25,952 nt of DNA from an uncultured Alistipes sp. (GTDB lineage Bacteria > Bacteroidota > Bacteroidia > Bacteroidales > Rikenellaceae). The stretch's first letter is position 1, and each line of letters begins with the position of its first letter. The position numbers and the translations under genes are program-made. The notes under the pieces were generated by a model that made no database searches, was not told the DNA's origin, and saw only the letters and a list, made by a program, of their open reading frames with translations. The stretch lies in contig CAJUMU010000027.1 of NCBI GenBank assembly GCA_910587675.1, positions 1-25,952 on the forward strand, read 5' to 3'. This document shows positions 18,996-25,952 of this stretch, one piece after another.

Positions 18996-21554
18996 ATGGA
19001 ATCCGAAATACTGAAGGGACTCAACAAGGCGCAATACGACGCCGTGGTCAATTACGATACGCCGTCGCTCATCATAGCGGGAGCGGGCTCGGGCAAGACC
19101 CGCGTGCTCACCTCGCGCATAGCCTACATGCTGGAGCAGGGGGTGCAGCCGCACAACATTCTGGCCCTGACCTTTACCAACAAGGCCGCCGAGCAGATGC
19201 GCACCCGCATCGAGCAGATGGTGGGGGGCGCGTCGAGCCGCCGCATACGCATGGGCACGTTCCACTCGGTCTTTTCGCGCATCCTGCGCGAGAACGCCGA
19301 CCGCATAGGCTATCCGCAGAGCTTCACCATCTACGAGCCCTCGGACTGCAAGAACCTCATAAAGACCATCTGCAAGGAGATGAACCTCGCCGACGACAAG
19401 TATAAGCCCAACAAGGTGCTTTCGCGCATCTCGTTCGCCAAAAACTGCCTCGTCACCCCCGCGGCGTACGCCGCCAACGCGTCCTATGCGGCCGAGGACC
19501 GTCAGATGCAGATGCCCCGTTTCGGCGAGATATACGACACCTACTGCCGCCGCGCCAAGCAGAACGGCGCGATGGATTTCGACGACCTGCTGTTGCAGAC
19601 CAATTTCCTGCTGCGCGACTGTCCCGACGTGCTGGCCCGCTATCAGGAGTTGTTCCAATACATCTTGGTCGACGAGTATCAAGACACCAACTATGCGCAG
19701 TACATCATCATCCGCCGCCTCTCGCAACTTCATTCGCGGGTGTGCGTGGTGGGCGACGACGCGCAGAGCATCTATTCGTTCCGCGGCGCGAAGATCGAAA
19801 ACATCCTCTCGTTCCGCAACGACTATCCCACGGCGCAGGTGTTCAAGCTGGAGCAGAACTACCGTTCGACCCGCACCATAGTCAACGCCGCCAACTCGGT
19901 GATCGAGCGCAACTCGCGCCGCATGGACAAGAAGTGCTTCTCCGACGGCGACGCTGGCGACAAGATCCGCATCGTGAAGAGCTACACCGACCGCGAGGAG
20001 GCCGACGCCGTGGCCAACGCCATGCGCGACCGCATACGCGAGACGGGCGACGGCTGGAACGAGGTGGTGGTGCTCTACCGCACCAACAACCAGTCGGCCA
20101 CGATGGAGACCGCGTTGCGGCGTCGCGGCATCCCCTATCGCATCTACAAGGGCAGCTCGTTCTACGACCACAAGGAGATAAAGGACATGCTGGCCTACAT
20201 CCGCCTCGTAATCAACCCCCGCGACGACGAGGCTTTCAAACGTGTGGTGAACTACCCCATGCGAGGCATCGGCGACACCACCGTGGGCCGCATCGGAGAG
20301 CTGGCGCAAGCGCGCGACTGCTCGATGTGGGAGGCCGTGGACGCTCTCGTGGCCGAGGCTGCGGCGTTGTCGGATCCCATGCAGCGCACCATAGCGCGCA
20401 AGGCGGCGGAGTTCGTGGGGTTGATACGCTCGCTCGCGGAGGTCCGCGCCGAAAGGGCGCTTTACGACTTCGGTCTGGAGGTGGCGTCGCGTTCGGGCAT
20501 ACTGGCGGCCTATCGCGCCGAGAACACCCCCGAGGCCACGAGCGCGATAGACAACATCGAGGAGCTGCTGAACTCCATGCAGCTGTTCCGCGAGCAGCGC
20601 GAGGCCGAGATCCGCAACGGCGAACGCGCCGAGGAGGAGCAGCCCACCGTCGAGGAGTGGTTGCAGAGCGTGATGCTGCTCACCGACATGGACAACAACG
20701 AGGAGAGCGACGACAAGGTGACCCTCATGACCGTCCACTCGGCCAAGGGGCTGGAATACAAATACGTCTATATAGTAGGCATGGAGGAGAACCTCTTCCC
20801 CTCGCAGCGCGCGATGGAGACCGCCGACGGGCTGGAGGAGGAGCGGCGTCTGTTCTACGTGGCCCTCACCCGCGCCAAGCAGGAGGCGATGTTGTCCTAT
20901 TGCGAGATGCGTTTCAAGTGGGGCAACATGGAGTTCTCGCAGCCGAGCCGTTTCCTGCGCGAGATCGACCCGCAATATGTCGAGACCGACGAGGATCTGT
21001 CGCCTCGCGCCTCGGGCGTACGACCTTCGGGCGACTCCGACGGATTCGGATCGGCCGACGGCCGAACGGGCGGCCGCATCTTCGGCGACCCCGCGCGCGG
21101 AGGATATGCCGCGCGAAGCGGCTACGGAGGTTCCCGAAGCGGCTATGGCGGTCAGCGAAGCGCATACGGCTCCGACCGAAGCGCGGAGCGGCGCGACGGA
21201 CGCACCGCCATCGAGGAGCTGCGCCGCCGTTTCGACGTGCGGTTCCAACAGAAACGCGAGCAGGCGGCGAGCGGCGGCGAGCGCAAGGCTCCCGATCCGC
21301 GACTGGTGGCGCAGCCGCCGCAGCCCCGCAACACCGAGGGCATGCGCCGCATTCCGACCGTGCAGCGCAACGACGCCGCGCCCGCCGTGCCGTGCGCCTA
21401 TTCGACGGGCGATCGGGTCGAGCATCCCAAATTCGGCGCGGGCGTCATAGTCCGCATCGAGAGCATGGCGACCGACCACAAACTGGTGGTCGACTTCGGA
21501 CAGTACGGCGAAAAGACCCTGTTGGCGAAGTTCGCCAAGCTGGTGAAACTGTAA
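18996..21554 (+). CDS. pcrA: PcrA/UvrD-type 3'-5' DNA helicase
   Basis: An 852-residue superfamily 1A helicase for DNA repair and clearing of replication or transcription blocks. Helicase motifs in order: AGAGSGKT (Walker A, 28-35), TFTNKAAEQM, VDEYQDTN (motif II), GDDAQSIYSFRGA (III), QNYRST (IV), LMTVHSAKGLEYKYVYIVGMEENLFP (V) and EERRLFYVALTRAK (VI). The core ends near residue 660. A poorly conserved Gly/Arg/Ser-rich linker (about 668-800) contains three to four copies of a seven-residue repeat (from 707). The last 50 residues (TGDRVEHPKFGAGVI) are the Tudor-like domain that in PcrA contacts RNA polymerase. Start at 18996 gives the usual N-terminus LNKAQYDAV. PcrA and UvrD cannot be told apart here by sequence alone. 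Confidence 0.95.
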   Translation: MESEILKGLNKAQYDAVVNYDTPSLIIAGAGSGKTRVLTSRIAYMLEQGVQPHNILALTFTNKAAEQMRTRIEQMVGGASSRRIRMGTFHSVFSRILRENADRIGYPQSFTIYEPSDCKNLIKTICKEMNLADDKYKPNKVLSRISFAKNCLVTPAAYAANASYAAEDRQMQMPRFGEIYDTYCRRAKQNGAMDFDDLLLQTNFLLRDCPDVLARYQELFQYILVDEYQDTNYAQYIIIRRLSQLHSRVCVVGDDAQSIYSFRGAKIENILSFRNDYPTAQVFKLEQNYRSTRTIVNAANSVIERNSRRMDKKCFSDGDAGDKIRIVKSYTDREEADAVANAMRDRIRETGDGWNEVVVLYRTNNQSATMETALRRRGIPYRIYKGSSFYDHKEIKDMLAYIRLVINPRDDEAFKRVVNYPMRGIGDTTVGRIGELAQARDCSMWEAVDALVAEAAALSDPMQRTIARKAAEFVGLIRSLAEVRAERALYDFGLEVASRSGILAAYRAENTPEATSAIDNIEELLNSMQLFREQREAEIRNGERAEEEQPTVEEWLQSVMLLTDMDNNEESDDKVTLMTVHSAKGLEYKYVYIVGMEENLFPSQRAMETADGLEEERRLFYVALTRAKQEAMLSYCEMRFKWGNMEFSQPSRFLREIDPQYVETDEDLSPRASGVRPSGDSDGFGSADGRTGGRIFGDPARGGYAARSGYGGSRSGYGGQRSAYGSDRSAERRDGRTAIEELRRRFDVRFQQKREQAASGGERKAPDPRLVAQPPQPRNTEGMRRIPTVQRNDAAPAVPCAYSTGDRVEHPKFGAGVIVRIESMATDHKLVVDFGQYGEKTLLAKFAKLVKL
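21114..21188 (+). repeat. 21-bp tandem repeat inside the helicase gene
   Basis: Three in-frame 21-base units and a partial fourth start at 21114, 21135, 21156 and 21177. They encode RSGYGGS, RSGYGGQ, RSAYGSD and RSAE (from residue 707). The period is seven codons, so gain or loss of units keeps the frame. They lie in the disordered linker between the helicase core and the Tudor-like domain. Confidence 0.85.
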
Positions 21555-21615
21555 CGCGATCGGGTGAGCCGCCATGACGTAATATATTGCAGGCCGCTCG
21601 ACCGAAGTCCGTTGT

Positions 21616-21647
21616 TTTGCGGATAAGCGTATAAATTATTAACTTTG
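21616..21647 (+). promoter_or_regulatory. Promoter for lysS-tpiA
   Basis: TTTG (21616-21619), a 20-base spacer and TAACTTTG (21640-21647): a full match to the Bacteroidetes -33/-7 promoter, 36 bases before the lysS ATG. This is the cleanest promoter in the window outside the repeats. Confidence 0.8.
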
Positions 21648-21683
21648 CGAGCAAAAGCAAAAGAAATAAAAATACTAAATACC

Positions 21684-23408
21684 ATGAGCTTAGAACTCAG
21701 CGAACAAGAACAGTTGCGCCGCCGATCGCTCGGCGCCCTGCGCGAATTGGGAATAGATCCTTATCCCGCAGCCCGATACGATGTTACGGCCACGGCGGCC
21801 GCGATAGCCGAGGGCCTCACGCCCCAAACGGCCGACGAATTCGCCGAGGTGCGCATCGCGGGCCGAATCATGAGCCGCCGAATAATGGGCAGCGCGTCGT
21901 TCTTCGAATTGCAGGACCACACGGGCCGCATTCAGGTCTACATACGCCGCGACGACATCTGTCCCGAGGGCGATCCGACGCTCTACAACACGGTATTCAA
22001 GAAGCTGCTCGACATAGGCGACTTCGTGGGCGTGGAGGGCTTCGCGTTCATCACCAACACGGGCGAGAAGTCGGTTCACTGCCGCAACCTGACCGTCATA
22101 TCGAAGTCGATCCGACCCCTGCCCATCGTGAAGGAGAAGGACGGCAAGCAGTTCGACGCCCTGACCGACCCCGAAGTGCGCTACCGCCAGCGTTACGTCG
22201 ATCTGGCCGTGAATCCTCAGGTGCGCGAGGTCTTCGTGAAGCGCGCCAAGATCATGACTGCCATGCGCGAGTTCTTCAACGCGCGCGGTTACGTGGAGGT
22301 GGAGACTCCCATCCTGCAACCCATCCCGGGCGGCGCGTCGGCGCGTCCGTTCATCACGCACCACAACGCGCTCGACATAGATTTCTACATGCGAATCGCC
22401 AGCGAGCTCTATCTCAAGCGTTTGATCGTGGGCGGCTTCGACGGCGTGTACGAGTTCGGCAAGAACTTCCGCAACGAGGGCATGGACCGCACCCACAACC
22501 CCGAGTTCACCTGCATGGAGATATACGTGGCCTACAAGGACTACAAGTGGATGATGGAGTTCACCGAGCAGATGCTGGAGCACGTGGCGATGGCCGCCAA
22601 CGGCACCACGGAGCTGACCATCGGCGACCGCAAGATATCGTTCAAGGCGCCTTTCCGCCGCGTCACGATGACCGACACCATCCGCGAGAAGACGGGTTAC
22701 GACATTACGGGCCGGAGCGAGGAGCAGATCCGCGAGGCCTGCGCGCGTCTGGGCGTCGAGACCGACCCGACGATGGGCAAAGGCAAACTCATAGACGCCA
22801 TCTTCGGACAGTACTGCGAAGACGAGCTTATACAGCCCACCTTCGTGTGCGACTATCCGCGCGAGATGTCGCCTCTGTGCAAGCGTCACCGCGACAACGC
22901 CGATCTGACCGAGCGTTTCGAGCTCTTCGTGAACGGCAAGGAGCTGTGCAACGCCTATTCGGAGCTGAACGACCCCATCGATCAGCTGGAGCGTTTCCAA
23001 GAGCAGCTGCGTCTGTCGGAGAAGGGCGACGACGAGGCGATGTTCATCGACATGGACTTCGTGCGCGCGCTGGAGTACGGCATGCCGTCGTGCTCGGGCA
23101 TGGGTATCGGCATCGACCGTCTGACGATGTTCATGACCGACCAACCCTCGATCCAGGACGTGTTGTTCTTCCCCACCATGCGCCCCGAGAAAAAGGTGGT
23201 GGCCGACGACGAGGAGAAGTACACCGCCATCGGCGTTCCCGCCGAGTGGGTGCCCGTGATCCAAAAGATGGGATACATCACGGTCGACTCGCTGAAGAAG
23301 CTCTCGGCGGGCAAGTTCTTCAACGACCTGTGCGGCTTCAACAAGAAGAACAAGCTGGGCCTGAAGGCCCCCTCGATGGAGGATGTCAAGAGCTGGTGCG
23401 AAGAATAA
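21684..23408 (+). CDS. lysS: Lysyl-tRNA synthetase, class II
   Basis: A 574-residue enzyme that charges tRNA-Lys. An N-terminal OB fold for the anticodon lies at about 55-170 (VRIAGRIMSRRIMGSASFFELQDHTGRIQVYIRRDD). The class II core has motif 1 in FVKRAKIMTAMREFFNARGYVEVETP, motif 2 in FGKNFRNEGMDRTHNPEFTCMEIY and motif 3 in GMGIGIDRLTMFMTD. After the normal end (LFFPTMRPE) it carries an extra ~70 residues (YTAIGVPAEWVPVIQKMGYITVDSLKKL and on to the C-terminus) that look like a small helical domain; Bacteroidetes LysRS often has this. The start is the ATG at 21684; an earlier in-frame ATG lies within the -7 box region and is rejected. tpiA follows after 33 bases, likely on the same transcript. 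Confidence 0.97.
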   Translation: MSLELSEQEQLRRRSLGALRELGIDPYPAARYDVTATAAAIAEGLTPQTADEFAEVRIAGRIMSRRIMGSASFFELQDHTGRIQVYIRRDDICPEGDPTLYNTVFKKLLDIGDFVGVEGFAFITNTGEKSVHCRNLTVISKSIRPLPIVKEKDGKQFDALTDPEVRYRQRYVDLAVNPQVREVFVKRAKIMTAMREFFNARGYVEVETPILQPIPGGASARPFITHHNALDIDFYMRIASELYLKRLIVGGFDGVYEFGKNFRNEGMDRTHNPEFTCMEIYVAYKDYKWMMEFTEQMLEHVAMAANGTTELTIGDRKISFKAPFRRVTMTDTIREKTGYDITGRSEEQIREACARLGVETDPTMGKGKLIDAIFGQYCEDELIQPTFVCDYPREMSPLCKRHRDNADLTERFELFVNGKELCNAYSELNDPIDQLERFQEQLRLSEKGDDEAMFIDMDFVRALEYGMPSCSGMGIGIDRLTMFMTDQPSIQDVLFFPTMRPEKKVVADDEEKYTAIGVPAEWVPVIQKMGYITVDSLKKLSAGKFFNDLCGFNKKNKLGLKAPSMEDVKSWCEE

Positions 23409-23441
23409 ATCGTTAACGTAATACAACTCAAATAAAAAATT

Positions 23442-24200
23442 ATGAGAAAGAAAATTGTTGCAGGAAACTGGAAAATGAACACTCTGCCCGCCGAGGGCGT
23501 GGAGTTGGCCAAGAACGTGGTCGCAGGTCGCGGCGAGGTGTGCTCGTGCGTGAACTTCATCGTATGCCCTCCCTTCACCCACCTCTCGCAGGTCGTGGAG
23601 GCCGTCAAGGGTTCGGATATCGCCGTGGGCGCGCAGAACTGCGCCGCCGAGGCCAAGGGCGCCTACACGGGCGAGGTCGCGGCTTCGATGATCGCCGCGC
23701 TCGGCTGCGAGTACGTCATTCTGGGCCACTCGGAGCGTCGCCAGTACTACGGCGAGACCTCGGAGACGCTCAACAAGAAGATGGAGCAGGCATACGCCAA
23801 CGGTCTGAAGCCCATCTACTGCGTGGGCGAGAATCTGGAGGAGCGCGAGGCCGAGAAGCACTTCGACGTGGTTAAGGCCCAGATCGAGGAGGTGGTTTAC
23901 AACCTCACTCCCGAGCAGTTCGCCTCGCTCGTGATAGCTTACGAGCCCGTGTGGGCCATCGGTACGGGCAAGACCGCTACGGCCGAGCAGGCGCAGGAGA
24001 TTCACGCCTACATCCGCAAGGTGTTGGCCGAGAAGTTCGGCGCGGCGGCTGCCGAGTGCCCCATCCTGTACGGCGGAAGCTGCAAGCCCTCGAACGCTGC
24101 GGAGATCTTCGCCAAAGAGGATGTCGACGGCGGTTTGATCGGCGGCGCGGCTCTGAAAGCGGAGGATTTCCTCGCCATCGGCAAGGGCTTCGCGAAGTAG
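23442..24200 (+). CDS. tpiA: Triosephosphate isomerase
   Basis: A 252-residue TIM-barrel enzyme that interconverts dihydroxyacetone phosphate and glyceraldehyde 3-phosphate. The catalytic residues are all visible: Asn9 and Lys11 in GNWKMN, His96 in ILGHSERR, and Glu168 in AYEPVWAIGTGKTA, which also holds the flexible loop 6. The phosphate-binding LYGGSCKP and GLIGGAAL segments close the barrel. Length is standard. The 33-base gap to lysS, without a new promoter or terminator, suggests cotranscription; the pairing with a tRNA synthetase gives no functional clue. A shared terminator with mdh follows. Confidence 0.97.
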   Translation: MRKKIVAGNWKMNTLPAEGVELAKNVVAGRGEVCSCVNFIVCPPFTHLSQVVEAVKGSDIAVGAQNCAAEAKGAYTGEVAASMIAALGCEYVILGHSERRQYYGETSETLNKKMEQAYANGLKPIYCVGENLEEREAEKHFDVVKAQIEEVVYNLTPEQFASLVIAYEPVWAIGTGKTATAEQAQEIHAYIRKVLAEKFGAAAAECPILYGGSCKPSNAAEIFAKEDVDGGLIGGAALKAEDFLAIGKGFAK

Positions 24201-24217
24201 ATTCACGCCATATGGCC

Positions 24218-24254
24218 AAAACGGGCTGCCTGCGACTTGCGGGCAGCCCGTTTT
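24218..24254. terminator. Bidirectional terminator between tpiA and mdh
   Basis: AAAACGGGCTGCC (24218-24230) pairs perfectly with GGCAGCCCGTTTT (24242-24254), 13 bp with A and T tails on both sides, between convergent tpiA (+) and mdh (-). It can serve both strands. Confidence 0.9.
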
Positions 24255-24279
24255 CGATTGCGGGAAAGGCGATCGGAAT

Positions 24280-25278
24280 TTACTTCAGATTCGGGTTGAT
24301 CTCGCCCCACTTCTCCACGGGAGGCAGCACGCCGAGCGAGATCACCTCGTCGCGCATGGCGCAAAGGTGCTCGTAACTCTTTTTCAGAGCCGCATGCTCC
24401 TCGGGCAGACCCTCCACCACCTCGTACGACACGCCGTCGCGGGTGATCGAGGTCTCCATGGCCATCATGATGTGGTTGAACTCGGGCGTCGACACATATA
24501 CGCCCGCAGGCCAGCGGAACGCGGGACCGCCCATCGCCGCGGCGATCATCTCGATCGATATGTATGCGGGGCTCTGGAACGACGAACGGCCGCGCAGGTC
24601 GATGATGTTCTTGCCGCCCTGAATAACGCGCTGACGCATGGCGTCCCAATCCTCCTGCGGGATCTCGTTGCCTATGAGTTCGGTGAGTGGCTTACCCTCG
24701 ACCGTGGTCGTCGAGGCGAATACGGCCATCTGCTCGCCGTGGCCTCCGTAGGTGCGGCTGTTGCGAACCTCGTCGGGCGAGATGCGGAAATACTTCGCCA
24801 GCTCGCTGCGCAGGCGCGTGCTGTCCAGCGCGGCCAGCGTGGTTACCTGCGAGGGCTTCAGACCCGAATAGATGAGCGTGATGAGTCCCGTTATGTCGGC
24901 GGGGTTGAAGATCACCACCACATGCTTCACGTCGGGGCAGTAGGCGCGGATGTCCTTGCCCAGCTGCTCGGCTATCAGGGCGTTGCCCTTGAGCAGATCT
25001 TCGCGCGTCATGCCCGCCTTGCGAGCCGCGCCGCCCGACGAAACTATGTACTTGGCATCGGCGAACGCCTCGGCGATGTCGGTGGTGAAGGTTATGTTCG
25101 CACCCTCGAATCCGCAGTGGAACAGCTCCTCGGCCACACCCTCCAACGCGGGCCCGAACGGATCGTAAAGGCAGATATTGGGAGTGAGACGCATCATGAG
25201 GGCGGTTTGCGCCATGTTGGAACCGATCATGCCGGCTGCGCCGACGATGGTCAGTTTTTCGTTTGTCAGATAAGCCAT
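24280..25278 (-). CDS. mdh: Malate dehydrogenase
   Basis: A 332-residue NAD-dependent enzyme that interconverts malate and oxaloacetate, in gut Bacteroidetes mainly on the fumarate/succinate route that re-oxidises NADH. The nucleotide fold has GAAGMIG (13-19) and an acidic strand end at Asp39 (LYDPF), which favours NAD over NADP. Substrate arginines are in the mobile loop GGAARKAGMTRED (Arg86, Arg92) and DSTRLRSEL (Asp152, Arg155). The catalytic His180 is in YGGHGEQM. The length is slightly above the usual 310-320 and the C-terminal half is divergent. The LDH/MDH superfamily is hard to split by eye, but Arg in the loop favours malate over lactate. Promoter at 25311, with a Rex-like operator just upstream. 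Confidence 0.93.
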   Translation of the reverse strand: MAYLTNEKLTIVGAAGMIGSNMAQTALMMRLTPNICLYDPFGPALEGVAEELFHCGFEGANITFTTDIAEAFADAKYIVSSGGAARKAGMTREDLLKGNALIAEQLGKDIRAYCPDVKHVVVIFNPADITGLITLIYSGLKPSQVTTLAALDSTRLRSELAKYFRISPDEVRNSRTYGGHGEQMAVFASTTTVEGKPLTELIGNEIPQEDWDAMRQRVIQGGKNIIDLRGRSSFQSPAYISIEMIAAAMGGPAFRWPAGVYVSTPEFNHIMMAMETSITRDGVSYEVVEGLPEEHAALKKSYEHLCAMRDEVISLGVLPPVEKWGEINPNLK

Positions 25279-25310
25279 AACTTCGTGTTTTTTATGTTTG
25301 TTTTCCGATG

Positions 25311-25318
25311 CAAATATA
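25311..25318 (-). promoter_or_regulatory. Promoter -7 box for mdh
   Basis: On the minus strand this is TATATTTG, a perfect TAnnTTTG, 32 bases before the mdh ATG. The -33 position falls inside the inverted repeat at 25333-25350. Confidence 0.65.
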
Positions 25319-25332
25319 ATGCTTATCGCGTA

Positions 25333-25350
25333 TTGTTATCCGAATAACAA
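25333..25350. promoter_or_regulatory. Candidate Rex operator at mdh
   Basis: TTGTTAT-CCGA-ATAACAA, an 18-bp perfect inverted repeat with 4-base spacer, matches the size and outer bases of the known Rex operators (TTGTGAA-N4-TTCACAA and TTGTTAA-N4-TTAACAA). It overlaps the expected -33 of the mdh promoter, a place where a bound repressor would block transcription. Rex senses the NADH/NAD ratio and mdh is a known target class. No Rex gene is in the window. Confidence 0.55.
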
Positions 25351-25418
25351 TAATAATTTCGAAACATCTTATCATTATTTCCGACGGCGGGACAGCGGAA
25401 AGTAGTTTTTTGAAGTAT

Positions 25419-25512
25419 CGCGGTTCGGCGAACCGCGCGGGCCGCAGCCTCGGCGCGCGGAGACCCGCAACTCGTTTTACACTCGTTCGCGTTCTCCGCA
25501 GGCCGCGACCCG
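25419..25512 (+). repeat. R3 repeat copy d with 5' hairpin
   Basis: Hairpin CGCGGTTC-GGC-GAACCGCG (25419-25437), then the R3 body CGGGCCGCAGCCTCG, CCCGCAACTCG, CTCGTTCGCGTTCTCCGC and AGGCCGCGACCCG (to 25512). The gene-free region 25352-25952 is made up of this copy, R2 copy d, R5 copy C, a perfect hairpin and R4. Confidence 0.8.
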
Positions 25513-25535
25513 AATATCGATGCCTTTTCGTAAAA

Positions 25536-25625
25536 CAGGCGTTACGCCTGCGCGCAGTTCGCCGCCGCCCCACCGCGGCGGACTGCAACTCGCGAGGCTC
25601 GTTTTGTCCCCCGCCGTCGGCGAAC
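25536..25625 (+). repeat. R2 repeat copy d with 5' hairpin
   Basis: Hairpin CAGGCG-TTA-CGCCTG (25536-25550), then the R2 body from GTTCGCCG (25557) through the inner stem GCCGCC/GGCGG and GGACTGCAACTCG to CGGCGAAC (25618-25625). The hairpin stem is unrelated in sequence to those of the other three copies, but again has a 3-base loop at nearly the same distance from the body. Confidence 0.8.
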
Positions 25626-25657
25626 CGCAAACATGCGGACGCCCGAACAACCTACCC

Positions 25658-25702
25658 GTCATTCCACATTTTTCTGCGAAGCGGAAAAATGATTGGAATC
25701 TC
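25658..25702 (+). repeat. R5 bulged hairpin, single copy C
   Basis: GTC, then ATTCCA (25661-25666), an 11-bp stem CATTTTTCTGC-GAA-GCGGAAAAATG (one G-T pair), an AT bulge and TGGAAT (25694-25699), then CTC. The flanks, the bulge and the start of the stem equal copy B at 9777-9823, but the inner stem is different and still paired. Confidence 0.75.
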
Positions 25703-25740
25703 TAATGACAAAATCATTTCTACCATAATTAAAGATATAC

Positions 25741-25768
25741 GTTACCTTTTGCGCGGCCAAAAGGTAAC
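25741..25768. repeat. Perfect 11-bp hairpin
   Basis: GTTACCTTTTG (25741-25751), loop CGCGGC, CAAAAGGTAAC (25758-25768). There is no T-run after it and no gene on either side within 400 bases. Single copy in the window; function unknown. Confidence 0.6.
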
Positions 25769-25854
25769 CGAAAAGCCGCCGCGGTGAAACGATTTCGGGG
25801 TCGGTCTTGCGCCTTCGCTAAATCGGATGCTTTGCATTTTTGAGGATCAAAAAG

Positions 25855-25946
25855 TCTCCGATTTTTTACGCTCCGTCGCCGCGACCGCCCTTAATCCGAA
25901 ATCGTTCCTGCCGCGGGATAGGCTGACGCATGTGAATTATGCGGTT
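25855..25946 (+). repeat. R4 repeat, right copy
   Basis: Nearly identical to 80-169. As there, it appears to run into a small hairpin (GCGGTTC starts at 25941), which the window edge cuts off. By analogy an R3 copy may follow outside the window. Confidence 0.8.
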
Positions 25947-25952
25947 CGAAGA

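Noticed and set aside
18879..21575. 898-residue open frame antisense to the helicase gene
   Set aside because: It mirrors the GC-rich codon use of the real gene, has no family motifs and is composed of low-complexity shadow sequence. The same applies to 21690-24206 (-) and 15052-16941 (+).

Overview
The window (about 26 kb, GC-rich) reads as chromosomal DNA of a Bacteroidetes bacterium, most likely a GC-rich Rikenellaceae/Alistipes-type gut anaerobe. The phylum call rests on several things seen in the sequence. Many genes have Bacteroidetes-type promoters (-7 box TAnnTTTG, some with a -33 TTG) and no clear Shine-Dalgarno. MetG carries a C-terminal tRNA-binding domain, LysRS a C-terminal extension, PGK a charged insert, and YbeY lacks the usual third histidine. 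The genus is inference only.

Layout. 1-600 is a gene-free block of structured repeats ending in a promoter. 601-2075 holds a formate/nitrite-type channel gene and a secreted esterase. 2243-5460 holds metG and ilvE (+). 5672-9511 (-) holds nhaC, ybeY and mnmG. 9962-11189 (+) holds a DEDDh exonuclease and an exported rubrerythrin-like protein with unusual metal-site residues. 11277-18632 (-) holds pgk, an M13 lipoprotein peptidase, queD and polA. 18996-24200 (+) holds a PcrA/UvrD helicase, lysS and tpiA. 24280-25278 (-) holds mdh. 25279-25952 is again repeat-rich and gene-free. I see no tRNA, rRNA, CRISPR, prophage, IS transposase or plasmid gene.

The genes are mostly housekeeping: translation (metG, lysS, mnmG, ybeY, queD), DNA replication and repair (polA, pcrA, the exonuclease) and central carbon metabolism (pgk, tpiA, mdh, ilvE).

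The unusual content lies between the genes. At least five families of short structured repeats (called R1 to R5 here) fill most larger gaps: R1, a ~74-bp unit whose gene-proximal copy ends in a promoter; R2 and R3, each with a variable 5' hairpin and two mutually exclusive stems; R4, found at both window ends; and R5, a bulged hairpin, once as an inverted doublet like a REPIN. Several stems differ in sequence between copies while pairing is kept. Two identical 16-bp parS-like sites flank the ilvE/mnmG junction, which may place the window near the replication origin, and a Rex-like 18-bp operator sits at the mdh promoter. All comparisons were made by eye.
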